This document shows, piece by piece, positions 7,123 through 10,721 of a stretch of 10,721 bases of DNA. A program made the position numbers and the translations under genes. Each line of letters begins with the position of its first letter. Positions within the stretch are counted from its first letter, which is position 1. Under the pieces are notes generated by a model that saw nothing but the letters and a program-made list of their open reading frames with translations, was not told where the DNA came from and ran no database searches. The stretch spans positions 1 through 10,721 of the forward strand of contig NZ_BNEA01000021.1 of NCBI RefSeq assembly GCF_016860525.1, read 5' to 3'. Origin of the DNA: Streptomyces rubradiris (GTDB taxonomy: Bacteria; Actinomycetota; Actinomycetes; Streptomycetales; Streptomycetaceae).

Positions 7123-7222
7123 TCACCGATCATGTCCGTCCGTCGTCCCCTGTCCGTCGGCCGGGCCGCGGCCACACAGGCCGCGCGCGGCCGTGCCACC
7201 AGCATGAAGGGACCACAAAGCC

Positions 7223-7247
7223 CAACACCAGTGTTGACCTGTTGACT
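7223..7247 (-). promoter_or_regulatory. Candidate operator upstream of the LmbU-family gene
   Basis: A perfect inverted repeat CAACAC-CA-GTGTTG (7223-7236) overlaps a direct repeat of TTGAC (7234-7238 and 7242-7246, 8 bp apart). It is an unusually AT-containing island about 150 nt upstream of the LmbU-family start and 85 nt beyond the FAD-gene stop. A 14-bp palindrome (7179-7192, arms GGCCGCG) lies closer to the gene. The protein that would bind is unknown; the 8-bp period does not match the 11-bp spacing usual for SARP direct repeats. Confidence 0.35.
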
Positions 7248-7331
7248 CCTGAAAGGAAACACCCAACCACCCCGAACCCGCACCAGGCACACCACAAAGG
7301 CCACACCCGGCCCAGCCCCACAGCCACGCCC

Positions 7332-8591
7332 CTACCACCGCACCAGACCATACGCACCCAACAGCCTCAAAGCCGCCTCCGCGTCACACACCGCCGCCTG
7401 CACAACCCGGTCCAGCAGACGATGACGCAGCCTCAAAGACAACGGCAAATGCCGCAAAGTGACAGAAAACCGGGGAATATAAGCATGCGTCCGGGCAAAA
7501 ATCCGGTCCCTCAAACGCCAGGCCCGATGATGGAACCGGTACCCGGAAACCGTGCCCCCCGCACCGAGGAACTCACGCAGGACCAACGCCTCCAAAGCCG
7601 CAACAGTCGCAGCCCGCGAACCGACCAGATCCCCGTGGACACAACCCAAACCCATCAGCAACAGCCCGGAAGGCAGACCACGAGCACTGCCATACCGAAA
7701 GCACACACGCCCAGACACATACGGGAACGCAGGCTCACCAAGCGGCTCCGCCTCACCCAGCACCTCACGAATATCCCCAGCCGCAAGACCCCCGGCAAAC
7801 CGAAGCAAAGACCGGTCGTCACCCAAACGCGGCAAATCACCCACCAAACTACCCAGACTCAAAGCCCAACGACCCCGCTCCTCACGCACCAGACAACCCG
7901 AACGCGGCACAGCACACGTAGGAGCCACCACCACAGCCAAATCACCCTCAAGCACACCCACAGGCAACCTGTAACGCCGAACAACCTCACTCACACCGAG
8001 ATGGACGGTGTCGGGACGCGGCGGGGCGACGCCCAGCCGGGTCAGCCATGCCAGGTGCGAGGCCTCGCCCGAGGCATCCACCACAAGGTCGGCGTCGACG
8101 CCCTGTTCCCGTTCGCCGCAGGGGTGGACGCGGACACCGGTCACCCGGCGGCCGTCGGCCGTCGCCATCAGGCCGGTGACATCGCAGCTGTCGACGATGC
8201 CGACGCCCGGGCACTGCAGCAGCACGCGCCGCAGGACGCCCTCCAGGAAGGCCTGGCTCACCGACAGGCCCGTCAGCCCGGTCTCCCGCTGTCTGAGCGG
8301 TTGTCCGCCCAGGTACCAGCGGACGTCGGACAGGATGTCGCCGGCCGCGGCGCCCTGCGCGCGCAGCAGGTCCATGAACCCGGGAAGCAGTTGCTCGACG
8401 AGGTCGCCGAACAATGGCGCCAGCACGCAGACACGGCGCCCGTCCGGCAGACGGTCCAACGCGTCGGCGCCGCCCGTCACCTGTTCCCGTTCCAGGACCG
8501 TCACCCATGTGAATGCCTCGGTGAGCACCTTCGCGGCCAGCAGACCGGTCAGCCCGGCGCCGATCACCACCGCATGCCGTCGCGGGACCAC
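7332..8591 (-). CDS. FAD-dependent oxidoreductase, divergent group-A monooxygenase-like, lacking the GD motif
   Basis: The 419-residue product has the N-terminal FAD-binding GAGLTGLLAA motif (11-20) with E34 ending the second beta strand (VTVLERE), a conserved VVDASG (170-175), and an overall layout like the NAD(P)/FAD-dependent hydroxylase/epoxidase family of actinomycete clusters (RWYLGG at 91-96, LSVSQAFLE near 109-117). Two family hallmarks are altered. The usual GRxAHxLL near residue 51 is GRRVCVLAP, and the late GD(A) flavin-phosphate motif before NPxxGQGM reads MGLGCVHGDLVGSRAAT (313-329). It may be an unusual enzyme or a non-catalytic relative. GTG 8591 is supported by GAGAAAGG 7 nt upstream; GTG 8627 is an alternative. 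Codon third positions change from C/G to G/T near residue 200, suggesting a mosaic gene. The substrate is unknown. Confidence 0.75.
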   Translation of the reverse strand: MVPRRHAVVIGAGLTGLLAAKVLTEAFTWVTVLEREQVTGGADALDRLPDGRRVCVLAPLFGDLVEQLLPGFMDLLRAQGAAAGDILSDVRWYLGGQPLRQRETGLTGLSVSQAFLEGVLRRVLLQCPGVGIVDSCDVTGLMATADGRRVTGVRVHPCGEREQGVDADLVVDASGEASHLAWLTRLGVAPPRPDTVHLGVSEVVRRYRLPVGVLEGDLAVVVAPTCAVPRSGCLVREERGRWALSLGSLVGDLPRLGDDRSLLRFAGGLAAGDIREVLGEAEPLGEPAFPYVSGRVCFRYGSARGLPSGLLLMGLGCVHGDLVGSRAATVAALEALVLREFLGAGGTVSGYRFHHRAWRLRDRIFARTHAYIPRFSVTLRHLPLSLRLRHRLLDRVVQAAVCDAEAALRLLGAYGLVRW

Positions 8592-9939
8592 CCTCGCGCC
8601 TTTCTCGTGTCGTTGTCTTTCCTTCACAAAAGCCCCCGGGCGGGCAGGCCGGTGCTGACGACCATGCGTGCTCCGGGCCCGCCTGAGCATCCCCGCCGCT
8701 CCCGCCGCGGCAGCCGCCGGCACCCCGCTCGCCCAGGGGCACGGCAAACCGCGGATGACCCACTTACCCGATGTTCTCTGCCCGTGCTCGAAGCCGAGCG
8801 CAGCACCACAGACGGCAGACCTCACCAGCGGCCCGGCCACCCTCGAACGCGTCGTCCGCAGCCAGGCGTTCGCGTACGCGAGCGGGCCGACCACCGGCGG
8901 ACAGGTCGGTGACCTGGCCGGCACGAGCGCCTTCGCAGTGGCCCGCCCGCTGTACGGGATCGCTCGGCAGCCGTGGCAACCGGTGGCCGCCCGGACGCCG
9001 CAGCCGCGGTCGACAGGGCAGGGAGGAAGGCCGGCGCCGGCGCGGACGCGGATCTGCCTCGTCGCCACGGTCCCGGTGGGCCGGCCCACCGTTCGCCGGC
9101 AGCGCGTCCTGCCGGAACGCGGCGGCAGCCCCGTCCTTCACCTGACTGTGTCGCGCGTGCGCTCCCGCACCTGCGGGCCGGTCACCGGCACGGCGTTCCT
9201 CGCCCGTTTCGCGGCCCCGTGTGCGTGCTGTCGCAGTTGCTCCAGGCCGGGCGCGGCTCCTCACCGCTGCAGGCAGGCCCGCTGGTCACGTCGAGCGCGG
9301 CGATGCCCTGCACCGGCGCGATGGTCTCCTTCCGGCTCGTGCCCAAGCACGGGCTTGTGGTCGTCATCGGCGGGATGACCACCATGGTGGGTCCGCTGCC
9401 GTTCGCGGCGCAACCACCGGCCCCGAAAGCCGACGCGGCAGCCGGCGGCACCCTCGTTCCGAGCTCGCTGACCGGCACCGGGAACGGCACCGTGCCACCA
9501 CGGCCGACCGGAGCCTCGCTCGTCACCCCCGGCCCGCAGCAGACCGGGGCAGACGCCGGCGTCCTCGACACGGCCCCGTGCTCCGGCAGCCGGGCGGGCA
9601 TCCCGGCAGCCGGCAGCACGCCGCAGCGGCGCGTCGGGCGCCTTCCTGTCCGTCATCAACCACACCGCCGGCGACACCGAACCGGAGGCCATCCCGGCGC
9701 GCTCGCGCATCACCTCAGCAAGCCGGACCTCAAAAGCACCGGGAGCAGCCGTCCACGGTGACCCGGGCGAGGCCGCCGGACGGTCAGCTCCTCGACGGTG
9801 ACGGCGCCCGTCCGCCTGCCCCCCAGGCAGCGCGGGTCCGTTCCCGCACACGCGCCGCAGACGGGGGTCGCGGCCCTGAGCACGCGGTGGCCCGACGCCT
9901 CCCGCGGTATCCGCGCCGGCTGTGCCAACGGCCCGCGCA
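8592..9939. other. 1.35-kb region without a recognisable gene
   Basis: This stretch between the FAD-gene start and the palindrome at 9940 has several overlapping open frames on both strands but no family I recognise. On the + strand, codon texture is most gene-like in one frame from about 8770 to 9215 (containing TLERVVRSQAFAYASG and TRICLVATVPVGRPTVRR). It then moves to another frame from about 9219 to 9630 (MVSFRLVPKHGLVVVIGGMT), and returns to the first from about 9637 to a TGA at 9799-9801 (GAFLSVINHTAGDTEPEAIP). That pattern would fit a decayed or mis-sequenced gene, but the antisense frames are almost as plausible. It presumably also holds the promoter of the FAD gene. Confidence 0.4.
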
Positions 9940-9967
9940 CCGGCTGTCCCGCCGGCGGGACAGCCGG
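9940..9967 (-). terminator. 28-bp perfect palindrome, probable terminator of the TPR regulator gene
   Basis: Arms CCGGCTGTCCCGCC (9940-9953) and its exact complement (9954-9967) meet without a spacer. The site begins 10 nt after the minus-strand stop codon at 9978. In RNA it would fold to a stable stem of about 12 bp with a short loop. The position favours a terminator; an operator role cannot be excluded. Confidence 0.6.
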
Positions 9968-9977
9968 CGCAACAGCC

Positions 9978-10721
9978 TCAGCTCGTGCGCTGCAGCTCCT
10001 GCGACAGGCTCTCCGCGCGCGGGTCGCCGAGTTCGTCGTAGAGCCGCAGCGCGGCGTTCCACGCCTCGGTGGCCCGGTCCTTCTCCCCGAAGCGGGCCAG
10101 GAGGTCACCGAGCCAGACCAGCCCGCCCGCCTCGCTCCAGCGGTCGTTGTCCGAACGGTGCAGGTCGATCGCGAGCCGCGCGTAACGCAGGGCCTGCTCG
10201 ACGTCCCCGCGGAATTCGCAGATACGCTCATCTTGATCAGGCCGCGGCCCAGCCGCTGATGGTCGCGAATCTCCTCACACAGCCGCAGCGAGTGCCGCAC
10301 GGCCTCAAGCGCCGCATCGGACTTGCCCGCCTGGGTCTCTATGTCGCAGAGTATGGCGAGAGCCGCGGCATGGCCCTCCTCGTCGCCGACCTCCTCGAAG
10401 ATCCGCACGGCCCGCATCGACAGTCCGTAGGCCTGCCCGGGGTCACCGCGGTCCCGCGCGGCGGTCGCCATGCCCGCCAGACTCCAGGCCTCCCGCAACG
10501 GTCCCCGCACGCCCGGTGCAGGGCCATGGCTTCCTCGTACAGCCGCCCGCTCTCCGCGCGGTCGCGCAACCACCAGCGGGCATGGGCGAGATGGGTCTTG
10601 AGCCAGGCGAGCGCCCGCTGATCGCCCGTCTTCTCCGCCGCTTCCAGGCCGAGTTGGTGGCTGGTCACCCACACCGTCCACGGCTTGCGCAGCATCAGGT
10701 AGTCAAAAAGCCGCAGCACGA
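9978..10721 (-). pseudogene. TPR C-terminal part of an AfsR/SARP-like regulator, with two apparent frameshifts (cut by right edge)
   Basis: Joined across frames, this encodes about 250 residues of tetratricopeptide repeats typical of the C-terminus of large AfsR-like SARP/NB-ARC/TPR or LAL regulators. Frame one from the right edge reads LRLFDYLMLRKPWTVWVTSHQLGLEAAEKTGD through LYEEAMALHRACGD. Frame two reads LREAWSLAGMATAARDRG through RLGRGLIKMS. Frame three reads ICEFRGDVEQALRYARLAIDLH through LYDELGDPRAESLSQELQRTS and ends at TGA (9980-9978). The switches lie at about 10496-10503 and 10221-10228. Each is repaired by adding one base, giving GDR-LREAW and KMSV-ICEF. Either the gene is decayed or the sequence has two dropped bases. 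The DNA-binding and ATPase domains would be beyond the right edge. A strong palindrome follows the stop. Confidence 0.75.

Noticed and set aside
9255..9400. Possible PAAR/DUF4280-like resemblance of MPCTGAMVSFRLVPKHG
   Set aside because: Only a few spaced residues fit, the frame is not continuous with a full domain, and the antisense frame is as plausible.

Overview
The window reads as high-GC actinomycete DNA, most likely Streptomyces. Third codon positions are strongly G/C, GTG starts are frequent, there is one rare TTA leucine codon, and one gene product carries a twin-arginine signal. The content is part of a glycosylated natural-product gene cluster, specifically its deoxysugar and regulatory section. 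No polyketide synthase, glycosyltransferase, RNA gene, transposase or CRISPR array is visible.

Layout, left to right. (1) An unrecognised gene enters from the left edge (+) and overlaps by 4 bp an NDP-hexose 4-ketoreductase (+, 217-1206). (2) An NDP-hexose 2,3-dehydratase (-, 1217-2593) converges on it with only 10 bp between the stop codons. (3) A spacer full of GC-rich dyads (2594-3012) follows. (4) A long-form glucose-1-phosphate thymidylyltransferase (-, 3013-4059) contains an in-frame TTA codon. (5) A C-rich divergent spacer (4060-4636) includes a run of ten Cs. (6) A Tat-exported, bicovalent-flavin oxidase of the BBE/AknOx type (+, 4637-6184). (7) A convergent spacer carries a 9-bp tandem repeat and a strong hairpin. 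(8) An LmbU-family regulator (-, 6395-7075). (9) A divergent group-A-like FAD oxidoreductase (-, 7332-8591). (10) About 1.35 kb without a recognisable gene. (11) A 28-bp perfect palindrome. (12) The frame-broken TPR end of an AfsR/SARP-like regulator (-, runs off the right edge).

How the genes may work together (inference): the thymidylyltransferase makes dTDP-glucose. The 2,3-dehydratase and 4-ketoreductase, with enzymes outside the window, turn it into a 2-deoxy or 2,3-dideoxy 6-deoxysugar. After attachment to an aglycone, the exported oxidase could oxidise the terminal sugar, as AknOx turns rhodinose into cinerulose and aculose. The LmbU-family and AfsR-like genes would be the cluster regulators, and the TTA codon would tie sugar supply to bldA-dependent development. 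The main oddities are an FAD enzyme lacking its family's GD motif and changing codon usage abruptly halfway through, a regulator with two apparent one-base losses, and a 16-base match to a pUC-type polylinker upstream of the LmbU-family gene. Together the last two mean sequence quality at the right end should be checked before biology is read into it.
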